A stretch of 64,000 bases of DNA from Toxonevra muliebris. Taxonomy: Eukaryota > Arthropoda > Insecta > Diptera > Pallopteridae. Below are positions 20,213 to 30,874 of the stretch, one piece after another. The notes beneath the pieces were generated by a model, which worked only from the letters and a program-made list of their open reading frames with translations, ran no database searches and had not been told where the DNA came from. A program made the translations under genes and the position numbers. The stretch covers positions 82,143,235-82,207,234 of the forward strand of contig OY829326.1 of the NCBI GenBank assembly GCA_963691655.1, in the 5' to 3' direction. Each line of letters opens with the position of its first letter. Position 1 is the first letter of the stretch.

Positions 20213-22939
20213 TTAACGGCTGGAGTAATATTGAAAAATTGAATGCTTAAAATTGCTTCTGTTGGTTATATGATGCAAGTAATTAGGCAGTGAGTTCCAC
20301 AGCCTAATAGTGTTAGTGAAAAAAAGCCTTGACGAATTTAAATATTTGAATTTAGGAATAATTAAACAACTTATGCGTTTGGACTGGCTAAATTGCAATT
20401 TATCAAACAGATATTTTGGAGTCTCAGTCACCATAAGCTTGTGCAAATAAATGCAGTTTCTAGCTTCAAGATATTCCATTAAATTGCAACCTAATAATTG
20501 TTTTCTCCAGGTTGATATGTGGTCAAATTTTTTAAGGCCGTAAACATAACGAGTAGCATTATTAAGAACAACTTCTAGCTTATACATTGACCGAGAGTCC
20601 AACTTGCTATACACGAGTTCAGCATAGGTAATTATTGGAAGAATTAATTGTATTACTAGTCTTTTCCTAGTGTCAACAGGTAAATAATCAGCAGTCATTC
20701 TAAGATTACGTAAGGTTAAGAAAACCTTTTTTACAACACTATTTATATGATCAACACAACTCAAAGACGAATTTATGTGGATTCCAAGATTAACAATTTT
20801 ACTAACATAATCTAAAACAGACACACCAACATATAATGGCGGGTAAACGATACTAAGTAACGGCCTTTTAGAAATCGGTAAAACAAAGGATTTGCTTGGG
20901 TTCAAGGTTAGGCCATTGTTACTACTCCATTTCCTAAGAGCCTCTAAGTCCAGGTTAATCCTAGAGCACAGATCATTAATACTTTCCATAGGACTAGACA
21001 AATAAACTTGGATGTCGTCAGCATAAGCGTGTACTGTAGAGTTTTTGCACACAGAAAAAATATCGTTTATAAAAATACTGAAAAGGAGCGGACCGAGAAT
21101 TGATCCCTGAGGAACACCAGACCTTATAGATATATATCGAGAAAATGCATCGCCAACTTTAACTCTTTGTATTCTATCTTGCAAGTAGCTATTCATAAAT
21201 GTTACAGCATTGTTATCGAAACCATATAGTGTTTTTAGCTTTTCACATAGCAGCGAGTGATTAACGTTGTTAAATGCTTTTGAAAAGTCCAATAAGCACA
21301 GTAAAGTTACATGATCGTTATCGTAAGGTATCCTTATATCATCCATAACTTTCATTAAAGCTGTAGAGCAACTATGTGCAGGCCTAAAACCAGACTGAAA
21401 TGGTGACAAAAGATTGTTTTCATGGAGATATTTGGAAATCTGCTCAGCCATAATATTTTCGCAAACTTTTGACAACGATGAGAGGATGCTTAACGGGATG
21501 ATAGTTGCTATCTTCCATGCTTTAGGGAAACAAGATGTGGCGAAGCAATGATTAATAATGTGAGTGAGAGGACTGAGAATGAACTCCAAAATAAGTTTAA
21601 TGAATTTCATTGGCAAGCCATCTTCACCCATTGCATTTGAACTAATTTTCATGACACATCTAGCAACATCACACTCATCAACTACAGAAAAACAAAAAGA
21701 ACTATTTAACACAAAGGGCTCCGAAGGACAATATGATGTATTATCTACATCTTCTACATTAGACACAAGAGATTCAACAAATACATTAGGGTCAATATTA
21801 CATTCAGAGTTACCTTTCTCGCGTACACCAAGCTTTCTTAAATTGCTCCAAAGTACTTTTGGCGGAAGTGCAGTATCTAAGTTTGCACCAAAATACCTCC
21901 TCTTAGCCAATCTAATAGTAGAAGTTGCAAAATTCCTTGCTGTTTTGTAAGCGATCCAGTTAGCGTTCGTTAAATTCCTTTTCCATATGCTATGAAGTTT
22001 ATTTTTCTTTTTAATTGCACGGTGAACATGAATATTAAACCACGGACAGGAATTATTTTTGGCATTCACAGTACGGACAGGAACATGAACATTAAAAAGG
22101 TTAGTAATTACGTCAATGAGGATATTCAGCTTTCCATCAACAGATGGTACAAACCAGCAATCATTCCAATGTGTTAAAGATAGATCTAGCCATAAAGCGT
22201 TGAGATCAATTGATTTAAGGTCGAAAAACGTAAAAGAAGTTGGGGGTGAAAACTGACTGAGAGTCACATTTAGTGTACAAAAAATTAAATCGTGGTCAGA
22301 AATGAAAGATATTTGGTCAAAAAATAAAGCAGATGATACGTCAGGTACAATAAAATAATCTAACAAGCTAGGACAAGCATTATTGCAAAAACGAGTAGGA
22401 GAGACAGTGTTCACGATAGATAAACCAATATTAGACACGAGATCATACAATTTGGCGGTGATGCTTTCAGATGACAGTAAATTAACATTAAAATCACCAC
22501 AAATTACATAGTGATCGTAATCAATTATCAAATTAGACATCACAGAAAAAAACGGGTAAAGGCTGTAACATTTATTTGGATTATAAACACAAGAAACTAA
22601 AATTTTTGTAAACTTATCAGAAACAACCACATTCAGAAATTCTACTTGATGATCATTAGATCTACTTACACACTTAACATTCAAATAAGATTTACAACAT
22701 ATCGCGACACCACCACCTCTACTAGACATTCTATCATTTCTGATTAACCTATAATTAGGTATATCATAATGAGAGTCTTTAATGTCGCACTTAAACCATG
22801 TCTCAGAAACGCATATAATATAAACAGGACTGTTTTCAAACACATATTTAACATAGTCCAATTTCGCCCCATGCAAACTTCTTGCGTTAAAATGCACGAT
22901 TTTTAACCCGCAATCGTGTTTGCAGAAAATATTTATCAA
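20213..22939 (-). CDS. LINE ORF2: endonuclease and reverse transcriptase
   Basis: 908 codons without a stop. Residues 12-235 form an APE-type endonuclease: HFNARSL, CVSETWF (catalytic Glu), GDFNVN and ISDHDLI near its end. The RT domain (about 430-720) has LLCLLDFSKAF, SGVPQGSILGPLLF and the catalytic HAYADDIQVY. The C-terminus ends with an RLWNSLP block as in CR1-like LINEs. The frame begins at a TTG and stays open 22 codons further upstream without an ATG, so translation may depend on reinitiation after ORF1. Two defects: NNVNH where DxVNH is usual, and a short in-frame loss where the RT palm entry (a DYRPISIL-type block) should be, reading IIPLSILSSLSK. It is probably inactive despite the long frame. 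Confidence 0.9.
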   Translation of the reverse strand: MINIFCKHDCGLKIVHFNARSLHGAKLDYVKYVFENSPVYIICVSETWFKCDIKDSHYDIPNYRLIRNDRMSSRGGGVAICCKSYLNVKCVSRSNDHQVEFLNVVVSDKFTKILVSCVYNPNKCYSLYPFFSVMSNLIIDYDHYVICGDFNVNLLSSESITAKLYDLVSNIGLSIVNTVSPTRFCNNACPSLLDYFIVPDVSSALFFDQISFISDHDLIFCTLNVTLSQFSPPTSFTFFDLKSIDLNALWLDLSLTHWNDCWFVPSVDGKLNILIDVITNLFNVHVPVRTVNAKNNSCPWFNIHVHRAIKKKNKLHSIWKRNLTNANWIAYKTARNFATSTIRLAKRRYFGANLDTALPPKVLWSNLRKLGVREKGNSECNIDPNVFVESLVSNVEDVDNTSYCPSEPFVLNSSFCFSVVDECDVARCVMKISSNAMGEDGLPMKFIKLILEFILSPLTHIINHCFATSCFPKAWKIATIIPLSILSSLSKVCENIMAEQISKYLHENNLLSPFQSGFRPAHSCSTALMKVMDDIRIPYDNDHVTLLCLLDFSKAFNNVNHSLLCEKLKTLYGFDNNAVTFMNSYLQDRIQRVKVGDAFSRYISIRSGVPQGSILGPLLFSIFINDIFSVCKNSTVHAYADDIQVYLSSPMESINDLCSRINLDLEALRKWSSNNGLTLNPSKSFVLPISKRPLLSIVYPPLYVGVSVLDYVSKIVNLGIHINSSLSCVDHINSVVKKVFLTLRNLRMTADYLPVDTRKRLVIQLILPIITYAELVYSKLDSRSMYKLEVVLNNATRYVYGLKKFDHISTWRKQLLGCNLMEYLEARNCIYLHKLMVTETPKYLFDKLQFSQSKRISCLIIPKFKYLNSSRLFFTNTIRLWNSLPNYLHHITNRSNFKHSIFQYYSSR

Positions 22940-23266
22940 GGCCTTATGATTTTCACTAACACCAGCATAATTATAATTTGAACTTTACATAGAAGTATTT
23001 AACAGAAGCAATCTTAAGCATATTTGTAAAATAACATAAAGATACAGCAAACATATACACAATCATACAGCCCACAAAAGAAAAACAACCAAATACCTTT
23101 ACAAAAGCATTATATATAAAAATAAACTTAAATATAAAGGGAGATACATCAGAAAAACTTAAAAATATAATTAAAGACATATTTTTGTTAAATAATAAAT
23201 AGTAAATGAATATAAAATAAAATAAAATTAAATATAAAATTGCCATAGCAGAACACATTAAACACA

Positions 23267-24025
23267 TCAACAGTTAGACGGAGAGGCAATACGATCAACG
23301 CTCAATTTATCTCTAACCCTCAGTGCTTCACTCTTCAGATGTCGTCTTACAAAAACACTTCCACGAAATGAGTACACAGATGATAATTGTTTTTGCCTTT
23401 TCAATGGCAGAGCAAAGTTCATAATTTCACGGTTTCTTTTAGTCAAACATTCGTGGGCAAAGATTTTATCATCGGCATTAATTCCCATATCACGCAGAGT
23501 AAGACTACGCTTGTTATTTTTGCAGAAATCAGCGATAGCTTTGAAAAATTGAGAGCGCTGATTAGCTGCATTTAGTTTTATTATAACGGGCGCAGCTTTG
23601 TTTTTGTTATTGTTGCGCACCCGAAAACTACTGCACACAGATGAAGCTTCAAATTTAATTGTCTGACACAAAATAGATATAGCTGCTGTCAAGTCTTGGT
23701 TATTACGCTCAGGTAGCCCATACAAGATGCAATCTGATGCAACAGCGTTATTTTCATAGTCATCAACTTGTTGACTAAGGGCAAGCACTTGATCTTGAAG
23801 TACCTCTACCTCAACGCATTTAGCTTCAGCAGCAACAACTCGATCCTCAATTTTACGAATGCTCATTTTCAGGTTTGCTAGCTCACCTGTCATTTCGCTC
23901 ATTCTTTGCATCATCCGCTCTTCAGTCTCTCTCATTCGCAACTTTGCCTCCAGTCGCTCAAACAAACCAGTGGTCGAAGGACTCTCGGTTCCTCTTTGAG
24001 TTCTTGTTGTTCTTGTAGTTGCCAT
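23267..24025 (-). CDS. LINE ORF1: coiled-coil RNA-binding-type protein
   Basis: The first good start is MATTRTTRTQRGTESPS at 24025, inside a frame open from 24064. It is followed by a long coiled coil (about residues 20-100, with MRETEERMMQRMSEMTGELA) and a C-terminal region with ILYGLPE and SVYSFRGSVFVRR blocks. These resemble the RRM-plus-C-terminal arrangement of L1- and CR1-type ORF1 proteins that bind RNA and trimerise. About 250 residues, full length for the class, with no frameshift. No zinc knuckles, unlike Jockey or I elements. Confidence 0.8.
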   Translation of the reverse strand: MATTRTTRTQRGTESPSTTGLFERLEAKLRMRETEERMMQRMSEMTGELANLKMSIRKIEDRVVAAEAKCVEVEVLQDQVLALSQQVDDYENNAVASDCILYGLPERNNQDLTAAISILCQTIKFEASSVCSSFRVRNNNKNKAAPVIIKLNAANQRSQFFKAIADFCKNNKRSLTLRDMGINADDKIFAHECLTKRNREIMNFALPLKRQKQLSSVYSFRGSVFVRRHLKSEALRVRDKLSVDRIASPSNC

Positions 24026-24249
24026 GCTTGTTATCGATTTCAAACAAAATTCCAAGTAAAACAATTTTTACAAAAATTATAGTAAAACTATTTTAACTTT
24101 TGATGGCTTTCAATAAGGTAGATGTTTAAAAGCTTGTAGTGCAAAAAATTTTCTATTATTACTTAATAATTATTACAAAAAGCGCGATTTTATTGCCACT
24201 GTACAAAAACACATCTATTCGCTCATAACGTTAAATCCAAAAAAATAGT

Positions 24250-24785
24250 ACAAAGTAAAATTTTTATAATGCCGTGGTTTGCTATCATTATCACTAAATT
24301 TTGTTTTTACATTTATTGAAACCTAGATTCCTTATTACTTATCATTTTGTATTGTTTTTGTATTTTAAAAAATATTTAATTTTAATGCAATCTAACTAAC
24401 CGAATGCAAAACCTATCAAACGCCTGTGTTTGCTACGGCGACTTCTCTGCTTGTATGGTATAGACGATCTCCACACGTTTAACACCAACAAATAATTCTG
24501 CCACGAATAAATGTACACACACATTTTGTTTTCGTATGCACATATATGTGTGAGTAAATTATCAAAACATAAACAAACAAACTTCGCTCGTATTTTAATT
24601 TCTCCCTCTCTTCTTCTCTTCTCTCTTCTCTTTGTTGTTTAGAGTAGCACAGTCATGTCGCGCAGTAGTGTGAGCGAGAAGGGAACTGGACGTTACAGTT
24701 ATCTTACATCTTACGATACAGTTATTGTTACATTTTACACATTTGAAATTTTGCCCATACCGTGAGCTAAAATGTTTACACATGA
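24250..24785 (-). repeat. Inverted 1.3 kb repeat, copy 1, proximal part
   Basis: Reverse complement of 51650-52170. The shared sequence includes a frame with CKHFSSRYGQNFKCVKC (minus strand, 24795-24595) that is equally present in the partner (51649-52008). With four Cys residues and no extension, I take that frame as repeat content, not a gene. The boundary is near TTTACACAT at 24776-24784. Confidence 0.85.
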
Positions 24786-24799
24786 AAAAGTACATGAAA

Positions 24800-25880
24800 C
24801 AGCTGTAAAAATAACATTTTTTATTTACAATATTCAGCCAACATGAAAAAATATAAAAATTGACATTACGAAATGTAATTTTAACATTACTGAATTGAAC
24901 GTGAAAAATCTATAAGTAATGAGAAAACAATGTAATTTTGACATTAAAAATGTAAAAGAAATACATTTTTTGAATGTAATCTTGATTTTTAAAATGTCAA
25001 AAGGATATGACAAATGTAACATTAAAGCAAAATTAATGTAAAATTGATATGATAATAATGTAGAATTGATATGACAATAATTTTAAATTAACATGATAAC
25101 AATATATAACTGATATTACGAAATTTAAATTTGATAACGTAAAATTGACAATTTAAAATGGTTAACAAAACTCAATAAAGAAATCTTTTTTATTTTATAT
25201 ATTTTTATTTTAGTAATAATAATTAATAATATAATTTACATACAAACGCAAATAATTCCATTCATAAAAAAGATTTTTAAATTACGCTACAGGCGGTGGG
25301 TGTGGAATCCCTTTCTAAGAATTAAGTTTGGCGTATTTAACGAATAATATTCTCAACAACGCAGAACGAAATGGTCGCGGAGAAATTAATTCCTATTAAT
25401 AAAAGAAGTTCACTATTTGCACTTTCTATATTTAATTCACTTCTAATACTTTTTAAATAGTTTTATTTGTATTAATATTTTATTTTTATTTAATTTTTTC
25501 ACATTTTTATTTTATTGTGCGCCACCGCAACCACAAGCACTCGAAAAACTATTTGACAATTAAAAAGTGTTACCAGTTTAAATCTTTTATGTTATACTTA
25601 TGCAAAAAGTATTGCCAGTCTTAATTTTTAATACCATGCCAGCCTGTTTACATTTTGAATGTAAAATTTGCACAGGATAATATCAATTTTACATGAAAAA
25701 TGTATTACGTAATGAGAACATTTTTAATGTAATTTTATAACATTAAAATTTGACATGACAATGTAAAACGGAATATTATCATTATGATTTTAACGATTTT
25801 AACGTAAATCCAACACAAAACATGTCATTTTACATTGAAAATAACATTACAAAAATATCAATTTTACATTAAACTTTTTT
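24800..25880. mobile_element. AT-rich element with dense subterminal ACATT repeats
   Basis: Both flanks (24830-25150 and 25650-25870) are packed with variants of TGACATTAAAAATGTAA and ATCAATTTTACATT in both orientations, around a ~500 bp core (25150-25640) lacking them. Many short direct and inverted subterminal motifs are typical of transposase-binding arrays in non-autonomous DNA elements. No clear terminal inverted repeat or target duplication. It abuts the end of the inverted repeat copy 1. Confidence 0.5.
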
Positions 25881-25889
25881 TTGAGGGTA

Positions 25890-26420
25890 GATTTAAAAAT
25901 AACTGTTTGAAAAACATAGTTTTGAGATAATCGCGTCTAAGGGGTTATACGCAGTTAGGAGGCCGAAAAAAGCGATTTTCCGAGAATTTTTTCTGAAAAA
26001 GCATTTATTTTATTGGATTGATATAAAACCTTACTTACATACTGTTTAACTTTATAAATTTTTCAAAAAAAACTGTACTTTCTTAAAGCTCCTGTAGATT
26101 ATCTCTGGATGGAGCAGGATATCTCTGGATAATCTCAAATGGAAAAACAAAAAAGTTTTAATTAATGTAAAGTATTATCTAGTAATTGATGGAAAGAAAA
26201 ACCAAAATATCTATTTTAAAGAAAATAGCGGCTTAGAAAGTTTTAGCCTTAAATTATTAATAATATATGTAAAATGAAAAATATTAATCCAAAAAATAGG
26301 TACTTTGTTCAATTACTAAAAAATATATTTTTAAGGTCTGTGTAAAAATTTGAAACTGATCGCTTGAGCCGAGTTGAAAACACAATTTTAAGAAAAACGC
26401 GATCAAAGTTTTAAAAGCTA
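25890..26420. repeat. Possible element with imperfect inverted ends
   Basis: Left ATAGTTTTGAGATAATCGCG (25917) and right CGCGATCAAAGTTTTAAAA (26398) mirror loosely. No coding. Low support. Confidence 0.25.
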
Positions 26421-26810
26421 TTTGCACACATTAGGGCTGTTCCCAATTACGGGCAAATAACCCGTAGATTTGCATTTGCTCGACTGTTTCAAATTTGCAA
26501 CACTAAAATCCCATTGCTTACATTCGTGCATGAGCAACACTGATTTATCAATCAATCAGCTGTCACATTTTAACAAAACAATTCTGCAAAACAAATTGTT
26601 TTAAATTACTTTTATGGATATTAGCGAAAACGACCATAAATATTATTTTCGATTCGCCTTGTTTTTTTTTTATCCCAAAACAGCTGTAGATTTTATTTGG
26701 AAATTTTTATTTTTATTTTTATTCATGCCTCTAAAAATGGTCTGTAAACATTTTTAAGGGTTTTTTTACACTCATATATGTGATGTAATATAATTTTTAG
26801 ATAGTTTATA

Positions 26811-26941
26811 CACTGGATCAAAAAATTTTTCATACAGAATGTACATACGTACATTGGGCACATACCGCATGTACTGCTGTATGTAGAATTTTTTGAATGC
26901 AGAATATATTTTATTTATACGTACAATTCTTTGATTCAGTG
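26811..26941. mobile_element. 131 bp TA-flanked MITE
   Basis: Ends CACTGGATCAAA and TTTGATTCAGTG with TA at 26809-26810 and 26942-26943. The interior is also palindrome-rich (GTACATACGTAC). Confidence 0.7.
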
Positions 26942-26943
26942 TA

Positions 26944-27932
26944 AATATGGTAAGCCAAGAAAAAAATCGAAAAAAAGTTTGTTGAGTAACAAAACACTTT
27001 AAGCGGGAGTAAATAATAAATTAGAGAATAAATATTTAATGAATTATCTGCAAATATTAAATTTTTTTTTTTTATTTATAAACAAATAATCATCCTCTAT
27101 AAAACTGCATACCTAATTTTTATTTTAGATTCTTAGTGGCTGAAAGAGAGAGGTAGAAAAAATAGATAGTAAGAAAGAAATAGAAACAAGCTATAAAGCA
27201 TTACTATTACTCAATTTTCGAATTTTTGTATTCTAAGACTTCATTTTTGAAACTGATCTACTATATGTCGAAAGAAGCTTACTACTGAAAAGTTGACTTA
27301 AAGTATTCCTAGTATTCTTCAGGTTAAAATTTCTCGAAATTAAAAATCATCGAAAAACATTTTTAAAACAAAGCCACTGAATCCGAATCGGAATGCAGAA
27401 CTTTTCTATTACGCCAGAGTTGTGATAAAGTCTTCCCTTACTTTCCAAAAATTTTCTGAAAGAAAATAGTTTGAGTTTTCCATAAAATGTAAAAACTGAG
27501 CCATGAGCTCACTTTGTTACACCCTGATGTTTACAATTCATATGTGCATGTATTTATGAATGCATTTTGAAGTATTCTCAGAAGCAATTCGTATAACAAA
27601 TGTTTCATATGAAAAGTCGTGAATATTTATAAATTTTTTAAACAAATTTAACCTGCAGATATATTTGCATAACACACCAGACCGTTCATTTTTCAGTTTC
27701 TGATTAACCCATTAATGTCACTACCCAGATCCCATGGAACGAATGTACTGACATTTTCAGCACTTGTTAGTATAAATACAAAACTACAAATTTTCAGAAA
27801 AATATCTTATGGCTTGTGGGCGTGTTAATGTTTACGTATGATATAGCATATTTTGCAGTTATAAACGCAAAAAAAAAAAAAACAGTTAAAGTAATTAACC
27901 TTACTAAAATTACCCTTATATTCATTTGTAGC
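26944..27932. other. No recognisable gene
   Basis: AT-rich. 27000-27040 holds a short match (TAAGCGGGAGTAAATAA) to the dispersed repeat at 29575-29740 and 62113-62500. Otherwise nothing. Confidence 0.35.
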
Positions 27933-27935
27933 TTA

Positions 27936-28627
27936 GGCCCAATTTCACAGTGATTATTTAAATTGCAATTGATACTTAATTTCTGAAATTCATTTTCATA
28001 GTTCGAAGTCAATTTCAATTTAAATTTAAATGTCCAATATTGGAAATTTAAATGAATCACATGCAACCATGCAATTTAAAACGAAAAAAGTATATAAAAA
28101 ATTTAGATAATAATTGAAGAAAAGGGGACCCGCGTTATTTTTGAACAAACCGAGGAGAAGATTGATATCTTCTGCAGAAAAGGTTTTCATCCTTGGCGTC
28201 AAATTATCCATTTTAAGGTTTTTGTTAATACTGTTTCAAGCTCAGCCAAGGAATCTATTCGACTTTTGTTTGCAGTGATATCCCGATTTACATACGTGCA
28301 TCGATACAAAAATATTCGCCGAACCAAAATTTCTTTTAAATTGAGAGGGGAAAACTCCATAAGCGAAATATTCTTGAGAAAAATGTTTGGAACATCAATC
28401 GGGTAGCTTGAGATATGGTGCCATTTTATGAAGATGGAAATCAGATGGGAATAATATAAATCCAAATATTACTGTATTTGCATTGACGTAATGCATAGAG
28501 AAGTAGCAGTGCTGTCACTCATATTAAATATTTAAAATAATTTAAACCGCAAAAAGTTAAACCACATTTAATTTTGAATTTACATCTAACATAAATTCAA
28601 TTTCAATGTATTTTTTGAAATTGGGCC
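27936..28627 (-). mobile_element. Harbinger-type non-autonomous element
   Basis: 692 bp between TTA at 27933-27935 and 28628-28630. Ends GGCCCAATTTCA and TGAAATTGGGCC. A 3-bp TTA target and GG-starting ends are characteristic of PIF/Harbinger. It carries part of the second (DNA-binding) Harbinger gene on the minus strand. Confidence 0.8.
28026..28211 (-). pseudogene. Harbinger Myb/SANT-like protein, N-terminal piece
   Basis: The open frame starts MDNLTPRMKTFSAEDINLLL and continues GLFKNNAGPLF. This is the usual N-terminus of the Myb/SANT-like DNA-binding partner that PIF/Harbinger elements encode next to the nuclease. It then runs into unrelated sequence. An overlapping upstream minus-strand frame (28465-28199) shows no domain. 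It is a remnant, not functional. Confidence 0.6.
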
Positions 28628-28875
28628 TTAGACTTTAAATTTGAACTTAAATAACACATCTTGTTTAACTTTGCATCTCGTTTTTTCGAAACACTGCAAC
28701 AACACTGCTCGAAAAAATGTAATCAAAATAAATTTTAATGGAATTATGATGTAAGCTTTCTATTGTGTCGCTTATGGCATTAACAGCCCAAACAAATACG
28801 TGAACTAGGAATTTTGAGAAATTTATAAAAAACACTTCATTTGTGTGTTATATTTGGTATAATGTTCAATCAGAC

Positions 28876-28970
28876 AAAGTATCTATACATTTATTAGTGT
28901 AACTACAATTTTATTCCAGAAGATCCAGAAGTGCTACAATATCATATTCTATATCAATTTAAAGAGTAGG
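28876..28970 (+). repeat. Dispersed repeat X, 5' part (copy A)
   Basis: TATCTATACATTTATTAGTG through CCAGAAGATCCAGAAGTGC and on to TCAATTTAAAGAG. The same order occurs at 35478-35545 plus 36286 onward, and on the minus strand at 62500-62390. Confidence 0.7.
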
Positions 28971-29574
28971 TTAGCCAAAAATTATCTGATTTAAAATCGG
29001 TTTAGCCAATTCCAAAATATTAGCGTCGGAAGTTTCTTAAACGCCCAATACGTCCGATTTCAATTAAAAACACTACCTGTATTTGTGATTCCGAACAACG
29101 TTTGTTCTACGTGTTTTCAAATAAATTAGTTTAAAGTGCAGTTATTTTAATTTACATGGTTGACCTGTGTAGTAACCTTTGGCGATTATCTGGAGAATAA
29201 ATTAAAATACATTCGCAATAATTTTTAAAAACAGTAATTTGGTGTTATCCTATACCGTCTGACACAAATTTGTCCACACGGCAATATATTTATTACACAA
29301 AATTCGAAAATAAAAACACATTTTTTCAGTTAGTTGTTTAAAATTTTAGCGAAACATGCTTTTCGAGCTAAAAATAACTGTAACTGTACGACAGCTGTCA
29401 TTTTTCCATTCTTATATATACGTATCGATAAAGAAAACTTTAGACAGTTTATTTTAAATGGCGAACGTAAAATTGCGGCACAGGCAGGAGCGGAAGTGGT
29501 TGGTCACTACAGTGACCAGTGAGTATTTAAGGGTTAAAATTCACTCATTGAACAAGCATTGCATTCATCGTTGT

Positions 29575-29740
29575 AAACATCATTGCTTAAGCGGGAGTAA
29601 ATAACAAATCAGAGAGAGAAGACACGAGTAACAAAACAAACACCAACGAGTAGTTTGGTTCTCTTTTGATATTTGTTATTTCATAAAGAGATTTTTTGAG
29701 CAAAAAATAGCCCCAGTTACTGGGGCCTTACCGACCAGGT
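29575..29740 (+). repeat. Dispersed repeat X, 3' part (copy A)
   Basis: TAAGCGGGAGTAAATAAC, then CAACGAGTAGTTTGGTTCTC, ending in the hairpin GCCCCAGTTACTGGGGC and CTTACCGACCAG. Matches 36330-36460 and, inverted, 62113-62275. Copy A is separated from its 5' part (28876-28970) by ~600 bp of unrelated DNA. Confidence 0.7.
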
Positions 29741-29969
29741 TTTTCTATTCTTTAAACTTTAAATTACAATTACAATACTGCAATGAAAAACAAAAAATAA
29801 AGATACTATGTAATTTTCATGAGATATAGGAATGGGAATGTTTCTCTATGAATTTTTGTACACTGAAAGTCTCCGGAATTTTGTGTATGTATTCTTGTTC
29901 GAATGTTATAATAAAAAAGCTTTGCAATTCACCAGCTTTGGCATGTAAAACTAGCTATGCATTCAAATT

Positions 29970-30045
29970 AAACCGCTCGGTGATCTAATGCCAGCCACCT
30001 AGACCCTCATCTGTGGGGTTACGGGTTGGATTCCAGGCTAGAGTA
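29970..30045 (+). repeat. tRNA-derived SINE-like segment
   Basis: A box-B-like GGGTTGGATTCC at 30024-30035 follows a box-A-like start near GGTGATCTAATGCCAG. The acceptor stem does not pair, so this is not a functional tRNA. A SINE head is the likely source. Confidence 0.45.
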
Positions 30046-30519
30046 TGATTTCTTATTTATTTATTTTTTCATAATTAACTCATTAAGTTCTAATGATGCG
30101 TATACGCACAACAAAGAAGTATAAAATAAAAATTCTCCATATGAGCCAAATCGAGGGCTGGAGCGTTACGTACGTTGTTTTTTTTTTTTTTTTGTTTATT
30201 CATAAACTTTATTTCGATGTCTAAAATTTCAAAGGTATGGCCGTGTGAAAACGGACTGGAACGTTATGCATTTTGGGGGAATACCTGTTCTTGTAGCAAA
30301 TCATTTCACAATTTCTATGATCTATTTCCAAGGCAAAGGATCGTGGAAAATATTAACAATATTCAGTTTTCGGTTTTAGATCGGCTTATAATGGGTCGAG
30401 TATTAATAGAATTTTAGAATTACTCCTACCCTGTATTCAGATTTTCTATTTCCCATCTGGTATTTTCTTTATATCGACCCGAAACCTATAATTTTTTTTT
30501 TTTTTCTTTTTTTTTTAAG

Positions 30520-30605
30520 AATTCAATTCTCTACCTGAGAATCGAACCCCTTGAACTGGTACTCAAATCAAGCATTTAAGAACTAAATCACCGAAGTGAT
30601 CCATT
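30520..30605 (-). repeat. tRNA-derived SINE-like segment, minus strand
   Basis: On the minus strand, GATCACTTCGGTGATTTAGT leads to a box-B-like GGTTCGATTCTC (30538-30549). A T-rich run at 30490-30518 on the plus strand would be its A-rich tail. Related in layout to 29970-30045. Confidence 0.45.
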
Positions 30606-30647
30606 TTATTAGAACCAATCATTTGGACTTTTTTTTTATGAATTTAA

Positions 30648-30696
30648 CCCCATCTGAGAATCGAGCCGACGCAGTTGGCTCGATTCCCAGATGGGG
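30648..30696. repeat. Head-to-head SINE-like hairpin
   Basis: CCCCATCTGAGAATCGAGCC is mirrored by GGCTCGATTCCCAGATGGGG with a 9 bp loop. The arms contain box-B-like GGCTCGATTC in both orientations, as if two SINE pieces met head to head. Confidence 0.65.
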
Positions 30697-30874
30697 AAGC
30701 AAGCACTCATCCCAGGCCACAGAGGTGACCTGGACTCATATAAAATTTGTATTGTTTTAATTCTTACACGTTTCATGCCAGGAGAAAATGTGCTTATCAT
30801 GGAAAACAAACACAATTTAAGTTCTATCACACAAAAATCTCTGTTATTATAACATGGCATATGAAAATTGTAAA

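Larger units (their letters stand above)
19999..24249 (-). mobile_element. LINE retrotransposon with two ORFs, 4.25 kb
   Basis: On the minus strand: a short 5' UTR (about 24249-24065), ORF1, a ~330 bp spacer, ORF2 (endonuclease plus reverse transcriptase), a 3' UTR of about 210 bp, and an A-rich tail of AAATA-type repeats ending at about 19999. The uninterrupted copy of the host repeat at 51650-52952 shows where it inserted. No RNase H domain. The endonuclease-RT sequence and its single-RT layout suggest the CR1/Daphne/Crack-like part of the LINE tree; the exact clade is not settled. No clear target duplication. Confidence 0.85.

Noticed and set aside
21564..21950. 128-codon plus-strand frame
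   Set aside because: Antisense shadow of the LINE ORF2.
30175..30417. 80-codon frame next to a T-run
   Set aside because: The start is a poly-T tract and no domain is visible.
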